Assembly (NCBI GenBank): GCA_029204225.1
Contig: CM055109.1
Span: forward strand, 37,048,991-37,112,990
Reading direction: 5' to 3'
Source of the DNA: Diphasiastrum complanatum
Taxonomy: Eukaryota; Streptophyta; Lycopodiopsida; Lycopodiales; Lycopodiaceae
Length of the DNA: 64,000 nucleotides
In this document: positions 11,121-22,461 of the stretch, piece after piece
Layout: each line of letters starts with the position of its first letter
How positions within the stretch are numbered: the stretch's first letter is position 1
Notes under the pieces: generated by a model
Database searches by the model: none
Told to the model about the DNA's origin: nothing
Seen by the model: only the letters and a program-made list of their open reading frames with translations
Made by a program: the position numbers and the translations under genes

Positions 11121-12195
11121 AATCCGGCTCGGACCCTCATCCCTGTCTTTTTTGTTCCCAACTTTCCACCAATAAAGATTTTTTAAACATCTACATTTTC
11201 AGTACTTTAAAAGTAAGAGTATTGATCAGATCAGCAAGCAACCATAACTGTATAAAGATCCAAGGGTTTCTTCAAGTTTCTGAAATAACTTGGAATCCAC
11301 TCCTAGATTGTTATCCAAACACTTATGAGCTCAATAAATTGTTAAAGTCCTTAATCAAGAAATATACACGATCAAATTAATCAGGAAATATATACAATTT
11401 TCTCCCACATCATAGGAAGGATTGACACAGGAGGAACCCGTCTCTGTCCTTCATCGTTGACAGAGGAGTGCAACGTTCTGCCATCCATCGAGGCCGGCAA
11501 AGTAGCGATGTCTGATTATGATATACAGATATATATATATTTATAATAATCCAGCTGGTTCCTGATGCTTTCTGCCCGCCATCCAGCTTGGTATTTCTAT
11601 GCATGCAACCAGCATAGAAGCACACCTTAAATCCTCCCCAAATTGCAGTTGCATCTCTAACCTCAACCATTACGTGTCAATCCTTTATTTCTCATAAGCT
11701 GATTAAGGGAATCAAATGACTTCACCAGGTGCTAAGTTTGTAAGCGCATCCCCTTCCTTTGTCGTTCATTACAAAGAGAACAAATGGAAAAAATTTAGCT
11801 TTCCGAAATTTTGAAAAAGTTATTGCAGTAAAGCAAGGCTTATGCTTCAAAGAATCAAAACGGCATTTGGACATCAATTTACAGTAATAAAAAATGTTGG
11901 ATAACAAATCGCATAGATTCTGATTGAATCGTTTTGCACCTGGGACTTCTACTTCGCCTACTGGTTTTCAGACGCTCGGAACTCCTATTTGCCTCTAGAT
12001 TTTGCCGAGTGGTGGCGATTGAGCTTTGTAAATCTTGAAGCCTCGCTAAGGCTTGGTCCACCTACATAGCAATATCTTTTACAAATAAGCAATCGGACAT
12101 CACAACAGAGGAACGGTTCAATAACATCCATACCCCCCTTTCAAATGACAATAGAAATGCATGACAACACATGATAGAAATGTGTTTCACCTTGT

Positions 12196-12198
<3 letters not shown>
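11121..12198. other. Intergenic stretch, nothing firmly recognised
   Basis: Short frames on the - strand (11410-11670 and 11879-12061) are open, but I do not recognise them. The second, beginning MDQALARLQDLQSS, has the helical, charged look of a gag N-terminus, which is not enough for a call. Confidence 0.3.
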
Positions 12199-12273
<75 letters not shown>

Positions 12274-12466
12274 GGATGGAGGGAGGGAATATACGATTTG
12301 AAATCTATGTGTGTGTGTTTAAAAAAAAAGACTTTATGTGCTGTTTTTTTAACCATTTTTTTGGCTTTTGCCTTTGTAAATGGGTGACATTTTTTGCGGG
12401 CAGAGTGTGACATTTTTGGCGGCACAGAGTTGATTTTTTACGACACCTTTTACACACTCTCTCTCT

Positions 12467-12470
<4 letters not shown>
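12199..12470 (+). repeat. (GA)n plus dispersed repeat copy 2
   Basis: (GA)n fills 12199-12270. The following 200 bp match the repeat at 10.66-10.88 kb, including GCGGGCAGAGTGTGACATTT and TTACACACTCTCTCT. Confidence 0.75.

Positions 12471-12560
<90 letters not shown>
12470..12560. repeat. (TA)n microsatellite
   Basis: About 45 uninterrupted TA units lie directly against the left side of the Copia LTR that follows. Confidence 0.97.
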
Positions 12561-12561
<1 letters not shown>

Positions 12562-13483
12562 TAGTATGTAGAACAACTGATCAGACAGATCTTGATTCTA
12601 CTAACAAAACACGCAGTTTACTTGACAAAGGATAAGAAACGAACGCGAACTCGAAACATTTCTATTCGTGATCAACCTCAAAGGATCCGGATTTGCGAAA
12701 TTTGTCTTGCAACTCGAAAGATTCGCGAAATAGTTTCTTGTAGAAGCTCGTGGTTTTCTTGTTGAAGCTCGAAAGATTCGCAAACAGAATCTTGTCACAA
12801 AATATTATGTTTCATGTTCAAACCTCAGATGTCGTGAAATTGTCGCGAACAATTCGCGAAATCTTCTGGACTGTTCTCCAAGCTCATCTGTTGCGAACAG
12901 TTCACGAAATATTCTGATTCTTCTTCAAGCTCAAGAATTGTCATCTGTCGCGAACAATTCGCGAAAGACGAAAATGTTGCGAAGAGGCAAAGTGTTGCGA
13001 AAAATAATTCGCGAAATACAAAGCTGAGACGAAGAGATGGATTATCGCGAATAATTCACGAACAAAAATTATTCGACCTGGAAACAGAACGTCTATTTGA
13101 ATATCAACCGTCGTAAACGGTTAGATATCTACTGTTACAGCATTAAAAGGCCAAAAGACCTGTCATGTAGCAATATAAATACATGTGCACTACTCGTTGT
13201 ATCACACTCACTCAATCAGAGACACAACAGTGAGATAAGACAACAAGAGATGTATATTGATGAATCAGATTCAGAGTTATAAAAATTTATTTTTGATCAA
13301 TAGTTTCTTATTGTCTAAATTGTCTTAAATTGTCTCTTACTTTCGCATATAATTTTCGCACGCATATTCAGTCATTAGTACATAGATCAAATACAATTCC
13401 GATTGAAGACACTGATATTAGTTTGATTTATTCAAACTTGCATCGTGTTCTCTGTGGAAGAATAATTACTATTTTTCCTATAG
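12561..13483 (+). repeat. 5' LTR of Copia element A, with TTCnnGAA cluster
   Basis: This stretch ends next to a tRNA-Met-type primer site at 13484, so it is the 5' LTR; its left boundary is uncertain because of the (TA)n tract. It holds six TTCnnGAA sites, at 12722, 12853, 12901, 12958, 13008 and 13055. A TATA box (TATAAATA, about 13173) follows 110 bp downstream. Sequence style and the TTCGCGAA motif resemble the LTR1 family, but the two are not close copies. Confidence 0.65.
13173..13180 (+). promoter_or_regulatory. TATA box in LTR A
   Basis: AATATAAATACATG sits just downstream of the TTCnnGAA cluster and about 310 bp before the primer site. It is the likely core promoter of the element. 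Confidence 0.5.
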
Positions 13484-13496
13484 TGGTATCAGAGCC
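13484..13496 (+). other. Primer binding site (tRNA-Met initiator type) of Copia A
   Basis: TGGTATCAGAGCC is the standard plant Copia primer site, complementary to the 3' region of initiator tRNA-Met. Confidence 0.9.
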
Positions 13497-13586
13497 AGCG
13501 GAATCAAAACTGATATAGTAATATCAGAACAAATAAGATCATCCCTCTCAGCAAGCCACTATCTGGAGGTTATTCAGAATTAAAAG

Positions 13587-14744
13587 ATGTCGTCGATCAT
13601 CAATATTCAAGCTAAGATCACTACAATGTTGGACCCAGAAGGTTCAAACTACTTGATTTAGAAATTAAAGACTTCACTCTTGTTGAAGGGCGAAGGTCTA
13701 TGGCAATGGGTACAACCAGTTGAGGAGAAGCCAGAAGCTACTCTTGGCAAAGAACTTCGAGAATGGAGTTTAAAAAATGACAAAGCTATAACAATTATTG
13801 CGTCTTCAGTGCATGACAGTATAATGCTAGATCTTACATTAATTTCAAATGCAAAAGATTTATGAGAAGAATTGCAAACCAAGAATGAGACTCGATCTCG
13901 TAATCAGATCATGTTCTTGGAAGACCAATTAACTTACCTATAGTGGGACGGCAAAGACCTGAACACAGTCACACGAAAGATTAAAGATCTGTTTATTTTA
14001 TTGCAGAATTCTGGTGCAGAAAATACAATTTCTAAGGAAAAGTAGCTTAGTTATTTTCTCTGAGCCCTACCCAGGTCATTCCACACAACTCGAACCTTAT
14101 TGGCGAAAGATGTAACAATGACACTTCAAAAGGCAATAGACGGAATTAAGGAGGAAGTAGAAGCTCGTGAACGCTATGACGACAATGGTGATTTAGAAAA
14201 TGCTTTATTTACTTAGAAGAATTAATCTTCTAAGAAGTCTAAGTTTAAGAGGGAGTCGTCTAAGAAGAATGAGTCTAAGACTAATGAACAACAATCTGGA
14301 AGACAACAGAAGAATTTTGGTGATAAAAAAATCTGCAACAGATGCAGAAGATTAGGTCACACAGAAGAAAAGTGTTGGCTAAATCCAAAGATTGAATGCA
14401 TTCATTGTCATAAACGGGGTCATGCAGCAGTAGATTATCAAAATCCCAGAAACAAAAAGGAGCAGAATCAAAGCGAACCTTCAAATTCAAACTATGTTGA
14501 AGACAAAGCAGAATGCTCCAGAGCAGCAGAAGATAGAGCAACAAGGAACTCAACAGCCTATGTTAGTGCTGATCTATGTTCTTCATCCAATTCAATTCGA
14601 GAAGTAGTACTTGATTCAGGAGCCACCTCACATTTTGTTTCCTCAAAACAAATTTTGTCTGAGTACAAGAAGACGAACTATTCAAGATTCATTATACTTG
14701 GAGACAGTTCTAAACACGTGGTTGATGAAACTGGTGTATTATGA
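13587..14744 (+). pseudogene. Copia gag and start of protease, with seven nonsense codons
   Basis: One frame runs from ATG 13587 to a stop at 14742 with no frameshift. The N-terminal part matches the gag at 54.5 kb (LLKGEGLWQWV against LILKGEGLFPWV). Two CX2CX4HX4C zinc knuckles lie near 14334-14450; the first reads CNRCRRLGHTEEKC. In the second the final Cys is replaced (AAVDYQ). The protease motif LDSGATSHF follows near 14605-14640. In-frame stops occur at 13659, 13863, 13941, 14043, 14061, 14214 and 14223. Integrase and reverse transcriptase are absent: after 14830 the sequence turns into the 18-bp minisatellite. It encodes the structural protein of a dead Copia copy. Confidence 0.85.
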
Positions 14745-14869
14745 CTGGACACGAATTAGGGAGAAAAAACTGGAAGAAGTTTCTATGTCCCTACTCTTGA
14801 TAAAGATCTTCTACAAAGGGTCGGAATAAACCCGCCTCGATTTGAGCCGATCCAGGGTCGGAAAATCCT

Positions 14870-15600
14870 TCTTTGCCAAGCTCAACGTTGGGTCGGAAAA
14901 AATCGATCCTTCGGAAAAATTCAAGTCTTAGAAAAAATTCGATCCTTTGGAAAAATTTAAGTCCTTGGAAAATGCCGAGTCAATGTCATAATTTAAGTCT
15001 TCGAAAAAATTCAAGTCTTTGAAAAACTCGAGTCTTTGAAAAAATTCGATCTTTTGGAAAAATTCGAGTCTTTGAAAAAATTGATTTTGGATATCGAAAA
15101 ATCTGGTTTCGGATATCGAAAAAAATCTAATTTTAAGTCAATGTCATAATTCGAGTCTTTGGAAAGGTTCGAGTCTCTGTCATATTTCAAGTCTTTGGAA
15201 AAATTCGATGTTTGAAAAAATTCGAGTGTTTGTCATATTTCGAATTTTTGAAAAAAAATTGAGTTTTTGGAAAAACTCGTGTATTTGGAAAACTTGATTT
15301 TGGGCATAAAAAAAATCCGATTTCCGGTATAAGAAAATTATAATTTTGGGTATAAAAGAATTATGAATTTTTCGAATCGATCCCGTATCAGAAAATTCTG
15401 ATTTCGGGTATTGAAAAATTGATTAAGGGTATCGAAAAATTACGAATTTTCCGAGTTGATCTCGTATCGAAAAAAATTGATTATGGATATCGAAAAAAAT
15501 TTGATTTCGGGTATCGAAAAAGTCTGATTTCGGGTATCGAAAAATTCTAAAATCCGATATCGAAAAAATTTTATTTTGGATTTCGATCTTTGGTTTGGAC
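14870..15600. repeat. Degenerate 18-bp minisatellite, block 2
   Basis: It has the same units as at 8.22-8.76 kb: 'gagtctttggaaaaattc' in the left part and 'gggtatcgaaaaatctgattt' in the right part. The order of the two unit types is the reverse of block 1. Confidence 0.85.
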
Positions 15601-16709
15601 AAATTCTTATTCTTTGATTTCTTATTGGACCCAACATCCCATTAAATGAACTCAACAAAAACCTTGACCATCCAAAAAGAATGTGCTAAATTCATTGAAA
15701 TCACCCCAGCGAACATGACAAACCTTTTGGTACATCTTTCAGCCCACGGCTATGGAGATCAAGAATATTCCAACCATGAAAGACAATCCAAACCTTTAAA
15801 GCAAATAGCTAGCATACATTGGGATTACCAGCCATTCATGATATTTGAGAAAACTCAACAATCAAAACGAAAAGGAAAAATCTTGTCCAAAGTATTCAAT
15901 CAGTCATGGATACTATACTTCTTAATAAAGCACTCAAATCAACCAGATTCGAGAGTTAGAAGATTGAAGCACTAAAAGTTAAACACATGTAGATCTACTC
16001 GCAGAAGGAACAGTGAAAAATCAAAATCATTGAAAGCAAATGCGTGTGTTTAGGGTATAGTAAAAGACAATTGTGTGTGTGTTTTGGGTATAGTAAAAGG
16101 GAGAGAGAAGAAAACAACTTTCAAAACTTTAATATGTTGAATTGAATATTCAAAAAAATAAAAATACAAAATGTCTGGTCTCATCTTCCAATTCTCGTAT
16201 GGTAATACAACCCAATGGCCATGTTGTTGTATTTTTCTGTCAGCTTTCATTTACACAAAATTTTGAGTCATTTTGATACCATATGAGAATGTTATGACTA
16301 TTTCCATGAGAAAGGTCATAAAAATCAAAATTAGGGTTTTTGTTTTCTCTCTCTTGGAGGAGCTAAAATCCAAGATCCTTAGGCCTTCCACAATGCCTAA
16401 ATAAAGGCCTATGTCACCACCTTGGATTACTTTCGGGCTTGACACTTGAGATCTCATTTTTTTGAGATCAACATTTGTTCTTACGATGTATTGTAATTTG
16501 AATGATGGTTATGGTCCAAGAATACACGTGCTTGGACCTATGTACAATATCATCTCGGTCTGACTGAATGTTTAGAGCCCGCACTCTACATATTGCAGCA
16601 TTCAGCACATAGAGTCGGAGCAGACCGCCGCTCATATACTGATTTAAATTGGTCCCCAAACATACCTCAGCTATCTTCTTACTCTCTTTCTATAGTAAGG
16701 CTCTAGTAT

Positions 16710-16710
<1 letters not shown>
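15601..16710. other. Intergenic stretch, nothing firmly recognised
   Basis: A 109-codon frame at 15646-15975 on the + strand (start MNSTKTLTIQKEC) has unremarkable composition and no motif that I know. A 'tttagggtatagtaaaag' unit is repeated at about 16048 and 16085. No RNA gene is seen. Confidence 0.3.

Positions 16711-16773
<63 letters not shown>
16711..16773 (+). repeat. (GT)n(GA)n microsatellite
   Basis: About 18 GT units pass directly into about 13 GA units. Confidence 0.97.
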
Positions 16774-17064
16774 TCTAACAGCTTGATTTACTGGAGTACC
16801 ATGTATCCAAGACTAGGAGTATATTGAATCCTACTTACTAGTCATGAACATAACATTCTTCCCTCCTTAAATTGCTTCTATCCTTAGAAGCTCTCTAAAC
16901 AGGAAAGAATAACAGGAACAGTTCTTTTAACTTTAAATATCAACCTAGAAAATCATTATTTTTAGTCTAACTTTCACATCAAACAAGTACTCAGAGATAA
17001 TCTTTGCACTAGAGTACAACTCAAGTTTGAAAAGTACAGTAAGCGATAAATTTTCCATCTCAAT

Positions 17065-17121
17065 AGTACTCTAAGTGATGGGACCCACTTATTTATTTAT
17101 GTATAGGAAATATCCACAACA
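17065..17121 (-). repeat. End fragment of the gag-only element's LTR
   Basis: GTGATGGGACCCACTTATTT and GTATAGGAAATATCCACAACA match the end of the LTR at 22404-22461 with few differences. No similarity to the rest of that LTR is seen to the left, so it is either a truncated 3' LTR of this element or an unrelated fragment. Confidence 0.55.
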
Positions 17122-17323
17122 CGGTCCATGGCCCAAAGTAGGTCGGTCCCTCGGCACTAGGCAGCAACTGTCGTGAAGGGGCGCTATGGTCGATTTTTTG
17201 TTTATTTATTTTTATTGCTGGGACATGGGTGCTTCAGGAAAAGCATGGATAAAATTCGCTTACGTAAAACCTGAGGCTTTATTGGATGATGGCGATTAGC
17301 AAGAACTTGGACTTGCTAGATTT

Positions 17324-19060
17324 TCAATAATACCCATAAGGGTCTAGTGGCCATTCTAGATAACCTTGTTCATTGACAATTGGATAGTCGAGATATGCTC
17401 TCGGAGGATCCCAAGATAAATCTTGCTGATATAAGGGATCCTCATAGATCGGCGCAACTGGTCCCAATGTCATGGACTCTCCCAAATCATAATGCGGATA
17501 TGACGTGCTTGCTTGCTTGATGCTCTTGTCTATCCAGGTATTCCATAACCTGACGACTTTCCTCAACAATCAATATCATAGATTTAGGACAAGACTTTGT
17601 CATTGTAGGTTCTGGTTCTTGCCGTGCAATTGGCCATTTTGGGCTTGGATTCCCTGGATTTGGCCATCTAAGCAATGTGATGTCCTGATGTAGCTTTGTG
17701 GTGGCCAGATGTTGAGTTGAACATTTCGACTGTGGTTGGATCTTGCTTATGATTGGCGTTGAAATCAGAGGACAATCTCTCACCTTAGTCTTTCCTTTCT
17801 CAATGGACTGCTCTCTTGAGGGTGGTACAGATGGACCGTTGTGTTGACTGGTAGTCAGTTTGCCTTCAAGTTGCGTGGTTGACGTGAGGCCCCTTTGTAA
17901 TTCATCCACCAGAAGTTGTTGCAGCATTTGTTTAATGAGGCTTGGTAAAATCTGTTGGATTGCATATGTTGCCAATTTCTTGACTTCTTCCGCTACCCCT
18001 GGTTGGCTAGATTTTACCGACTCTGTCTTCTGTGGTGTTGGTGATTCACGTGTGGCCATGTCAACTTGTTTTAGGATCTTTCTCTCATTCCTTCCATCCG
18101 CATCTGCTTTGTAACCAGGTGGCACTAGAAGTTTGTGTTTGTAGTGCAGCTTCTCGGTTGGTAGATTTGCATGGTCATATGTAGGTTGCCGATTCAAGCA
18201 GGTGGGAGTCATAACGGCTTTTCTTGGATCTCTTAGTGGACAATCACGACATGGGTGATTGATGCCGCATTGTTCACACCAAGGATAAGATATAACCAAA
18301 ACTTCTACCTTGCCACTGTTTGTTGAAGAAACTCGTGATTTAGATGGATCAATCTGACATCCATCCTTCTGGTGAGCTCCTTGTTGGCTTGATTTTGCTT
18401 CTGACCGTTGAACCGTTGGATCTTGCTGTCGACAAGTCTGTTGCTTTGTATTTTGTCCTTTTAACAAGCGCGGATTTTTGATTGGACACCTGGTACTTGG
18501 ATGATCTCCAAAGCAGAAGGTACATTCGTCCTTTTCAAGAAACTTAATAGAGCGAGCATAAGCTTGCTGACAGCTTGAACTGCAAGGTTCTTGGTCTTCT
18601 GTTGCACTTGATCTGCTTGACCTTGCTGCACTTTGTTGCCTTGCATGGGGTTTCATTTTTGTTGGATCATTGCTCGTTGTCGACCTTTGTTCCTCTGATT
18701 CCCCATCTGAATAGGGAAAATCCTTCTTCCCAAGTGAGATTTCCATCAAGACAACATCCTTACAAAGTTGTGCAAGCGACGCATAGGATGCTAACTCTTC
18801 CATACTAGATCTGATCCTTTTGGACAGTCTGACATAGTATTTTGCCATGATGATCTGTTGGGAAATCGGGGGATCACAATCCTTCACTAGATGATAGATC
18901 CGATAGGTTTAGTCTCGGATTGTTTCAGCAGGGAACTTTTTTAATTTCGATAATCCTACAAGGGCGGTCTCCATAGTTCAGCACTAGAATGTCGCAAAGT
19001 AGCTGGTTGGTGAATTGCTTCAAGGTTTGCTCAATGACTCTGGTGTTCCAACCTTTTCTT
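17324..19060 (-). pseudogene. Gag protein of an LTR element, with two CX2CX3HX4C zinc knuckles
   Basis: The main open frame (18887 to 17487) encodes about 466 residues. The frame continues upstream to about 19060 after a break (LKQFTNQLLCDILVLNYGD), and a downstream frame ending DPYGYY at 17324 overlaps it with a shift. Visible features are a charged helical N-terminus, CTFCFGDHPSTRC and CEQCGINHPCRDC knuckles, and a Gln/Ser/Lys-rich linker. Both knuckles have three residues between the second Cys and the His, unlike the CX2CX4HX4C norm. No protease, reverse transcriptase or integrase follows: the LTR-like fragment at 17065-17121 comes 200 bp later. This makes it a gag-only (TR-GAG type) element. 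The long intact stretch suggests recent activity, supplied in trans. Confidence 0.65.
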
Positions 19061-19705
19061 TTCTTTTTTTGAAGTGGAAGAAGAAAAAAAAGAGGAGAAA
19101 AGAATCAAGACAAGAGGGATCCGTATGGATGTGAACAGAAGCAGAAGTGGATTTAACAGATAACCGCAATGAAAGTTACACTGTCAAGAGAATATGGAGA
19201 TGGACAGAAGAGTGTGGACAGAAGAGTGATGAATGGTTGGTATGGATGGTGGTGGAAACTGATTTTTCTTGGTGCTGATCAACTTGATCTGAGGTTCATT
19301 CACTTGGTTCAGTTCAGGGATGTTGGATCTTGATGGATATTGTGACTGCAACCTAGATTTGACAAGATCTGATCAGTTTAAGTTGGCTAATAGTGTGATT
19401 TTAGCCCCTTTTCTTGGTTCTTTGTGGTTTTTTTTTTTTTTGTTGTTGTTGTTGAGATTTCTTCAGATCTGAGTGAATCTAACCTTCAACCTTCCTACAG
19501 CTGCTGTATATGGACCACTTCTAGACAATGTGAGTTCTGCAAGATTCTTGATGGGCAGATTTGTCAGGATCTTGAAAAAACTCATTTTTTTGGCATTTTT
19601 TGGCACTTTTTCTTAGATATTTCTAAATCTAACCATTGGATCTTCAAAAAACTTTCACAGTAGCTAGATCTTGGTTAGATCTATCTAAAACACTCTTTCC
19701 AAAGG
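19061..19705 (-). other. Leader of the gag-only LTR element, unique part
   Basis: The stretch lies between gag and the tandem repeats. It contains purine-rich and T-rich runs and no supported reading frame. Confidence 0.4.
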
Positions 19706-21085
19706 TTAATTCCCAGCAGATCTCAAAAAATCATGGAAAAAGTGCATTTTTTTGGGGTCTTTTTGCAAAATTTTAAGATTTGCTGGGAACAAACCCTTTC
19801 AGACTGGTATGCACTTGCATCTCAGTCAGATTCAGCTGCTCATCATGCTGCGAGAGTTACTTCCCAAGGAAACTCAAAAAATCTTGAAAAAAGTGCATTT
19901 GTTTGTGGTTTTTTTGCAAAATTTGAAGATTTTCTGGGAACAAACCCTCACAGACTGGTATGCACTTGTATCTCAGTCAGATTCACCTGCTCACCACACT
20001 GCGATAGTTACTTCCCAAGGAAACTCAAAAAATATTGTAAAAAGTGCATTTTTTTGCGATTTTTTTGTAAAATTTTAAGATTTCTAGGAACAAACCCTCG
20101 CAGACTGGTATGCACTTGTATCTCAATTAGATTCAGCTGCTCCTCAAGCTGCAAGAGTTACTTCCCTAGGAAACTCAAAAAATCTTGAAAAAAGTGCATT
20201 TTTTTGTGGTTTTTTTTTGCAAAATTTTAAGATTTTCTGGGAACAAACCCTCGCAAACTGGTATGCACTTGTATCTCAGTCAGATTCACCTGCTCACTAA
20301 GCTGCGAGAGTTACTTCAAAAGGAAACTTAAAAAATCTTGAAAAAAGTGCATTTTTTGTGGTGTTCTTGCAAAATTTTAAGATTTTCTGGGAACAAACCC
20401 TCGCAGACTCGTATGCACTTGTATCTCAGTTAGATTCACCTGCTTACCAAGCTGCGAGAGTTACTTCCCAAGGAAACTCAAAAAATCTTGTGAAAAGTGC
20501 ATTATTTTGCGGTTTTTTTGCAAAATTTTGAGATTTTCTGGGAACAAACCCTTGCAGACTAATATGCACTTGTATCTCAGTTAGATTCAACTGCTCACCT
20601 AGCTGCGAGAGTTACTTCCTTAGGAAACTCAAAAAATCTTCAAAAAACTACACTTTTTTGGGGTTTTTTGGCCAAATTTTGAGATTTTATGGGAACTAAT
20701 CTTCGCAGGCTGGTATGTGCTTGTATCTAAGTCAGATCCACTTGGTCACCAAGCTATGAGAGTTACTTCCCATGGAAACTCAAAAATTTGCTGTCTGAGA
20801 AGGTTCTAGGCCACTTTTTGCTCTTGGGAACCTTCACAGGGGCACTTTTTTTGGGATCTAACCCTCACAGACTTCTCTGTGTCCTTGTCTCAGTGAGATG
20901 GAACTTTAGAGAGCTCTGCAAAGGTTACTTCCCAAGGAAACTCATAAATCTGTTGTTTGAGAAGGTTCTAGGCCATTTTTTTTGCTCTTGGGAACCTTCA
21001 CAAGGGCACTTTTTTTGGGATCTAACTCTCGCAGACTTCTCTGTGTCCTTGTCTCAGTGAGATGGAACTTCAGAGAGCTCTGCGA
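19706..21085 (-). repeat. 151-bp tandem repeat array in the element leader
   Basis: The mark GGAAACTCA or a close variant recurs at 19868, 20019, 20169, 20322, 20472, 20623, 20774 and 20936, giving spacings of 150-153 bp, with 162 bp for the last. Each unit holds 'gggaacaaaccctcgcagac' and a T-rich block. The last two units diverge and carry 'tctgtgtccttgtctcagtg'. The array lies between the primer site and gag, so it is leader sequence. Apparent long frames across it repeat with the unit and are not genes. Confidence 0.85.
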
Positions 21086-21581
21086 AGGTTAGTTTTGAGT
21101 TTTGAAATTTTTCTTATTTTTACAAAGGATTTTTGAATTTTTTTTGGGTTTTTCTCTGTTTTTTCAAAATCTGATGGGAACTAACCCTTGCAGGCTTCTA
21201 TGTAGGTCTGGGACAGTACCTTGGAGATCCTGCCAGTCATGCGAAGGTTCATGCCCACTGGTTTTTGAAGAAATCAAAATATGATGAGATTTTGCCTCTC
21301 TTTTTTCCTCCAAAAATAGATTTTGAGCTTCTTTTTTTTTCTGATTTTTATGGATTTTAAGGATTAATGAAGGGAATGGGTGCTTGGATCCGATTCTCCC
21401 ACCCCACAATCTCTCCCTAGAGTTGAAACAAACAAAAAAATCACAAAAAAACGGCAAAAACTAACACTGCTCACACTATTCTAGCCCTAAAATCCGATTT
21501 TTTGGTGAAAATGAATGGTGAGAGAGAAGAAAAGAGAGAGGGAGGGATTAAGAAAACTATGCGGCGAAGTGAGTGTGTGGC

Positions 21582-21600
21582 GCTCCCCGCAACGGCGCCA
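21582..21600 (-). other. Primer binding site, tRNA-Asp type
   Basis: The reverse complement reads TGGCGCCGTTGCGGGGAGC. This is nearly the TGGCGCCGTTGCCGGGGA primer site seen in many plant Ty3/Gypsy elements. It lies two bases from the LTR boundary at 21603. Confidence 0.85.
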
Positions 21601-21602
21601 AT

Positions 21603-21679
21603 TGTAGTCAGTTGTAGTATAGGGGTCCGTTCATTGGAGCCGCCCGTGCACACCTGCATAGCAAGAGAGAGATAGAGAA

Positions 21680-21777
<98 letters not shown>

Positions 21778-21926
21778 AGTTCCCCAAGGATGGTTGGGGC
21801 TATGGGGGCTCGAGCGCCTACCCATAGCTATGCACCATTCACCCTTGGAGAGAGAGGGAGAGAGAGCCTAAGTTGAGAAAGGCCTTGGAGGCTCGAGCGC
21901 CTACCCAAAGCTATTCTATCCCAACG

Positions 21927-22003
<77 letters not shown>

Positions 22004-22461
22004 ATTAAGAAGAATAGAAGATGTGCACAATGAAAAATGGCCTCCTTATATAGTTGAGGAGGGAGGGCCATCTTGGCTCTCATTGGCCTATTTACAATGG
22101 CATCCTAGCCTTTCAAACTAATTGAACTTCAGTCTAATGATTCATTAGGAAAAGGGCCAAACTCACATGATTCATGTGAGTTTGAGAGATTCCCTTTTAA
22201 CTTAGAACCTTATGAACTTGACTTTGGACTTTTTAATTAATTTATTCTAACTAAGGCCCCAAGTCTTTTATTCAAGTTCTACCTAACCATTTTGCGTGCT
22301 CATTGGGTTGGGCTTACATACGCAGGACGCCAGTGCCCTCACACTTTATTATTCTAACTGTACAATGTACTGTGGCGGGGCCCACAAGGTAAGGCTTGGC
22401 CAACAGTACTTTAAGTGGTGGGACCCACTTATTTATTTATGTATAGGAAATACCCACAACA
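21603..22461 (-). repeat. 5' LTR of the gag-only element
   Basis: In the element's own direction the LTR begins TGTTGTGGGTATTTCC (22461) and ends CTGACTACA (21603). Own-strand order: a 23-bp near-perfect palindrome (about 22160-22182), TATA box CTATATAAGG (about 22050), AATAAA (about 22003), (CT)n tract, the motif GGGTAGGCGCTCGAGC, a second (CT)n tract, and the end. The (GA)n tracts on the + strand are at about 21680-21772 and 21929-21998. Fragments of this LTR recur at 32.9-33.1 and 35.1-35.5 kb. Confidence 0.75.

Noticed and set aside
11410-11670. 86-codon - strand frame as a gene
   Set aside because: It contains low-complexity TA sequence in its middle and matches no family I know.
13587-14744. 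Idea that the gag stop codons are corrected by U-to-C RNA editing, as in fern organelles
   Set aside because: The sequence is nuclear retroelement DNA, and two of the stops replace Trp codons, which U-to-C editing cannot restore.
15646-15975. 109-codon frame as a gene
   Set aside because: There is no recognisable motif, no coding neighbours and no matching exon signals; chance cannot be excluded.
19733-20188. A 151-codon frame with repeated LGTNPHRLVC blocks
   Set aside because: It recurs with the 151-bp tandem repeat in two frames at once and lies in the leader of an LTR element.
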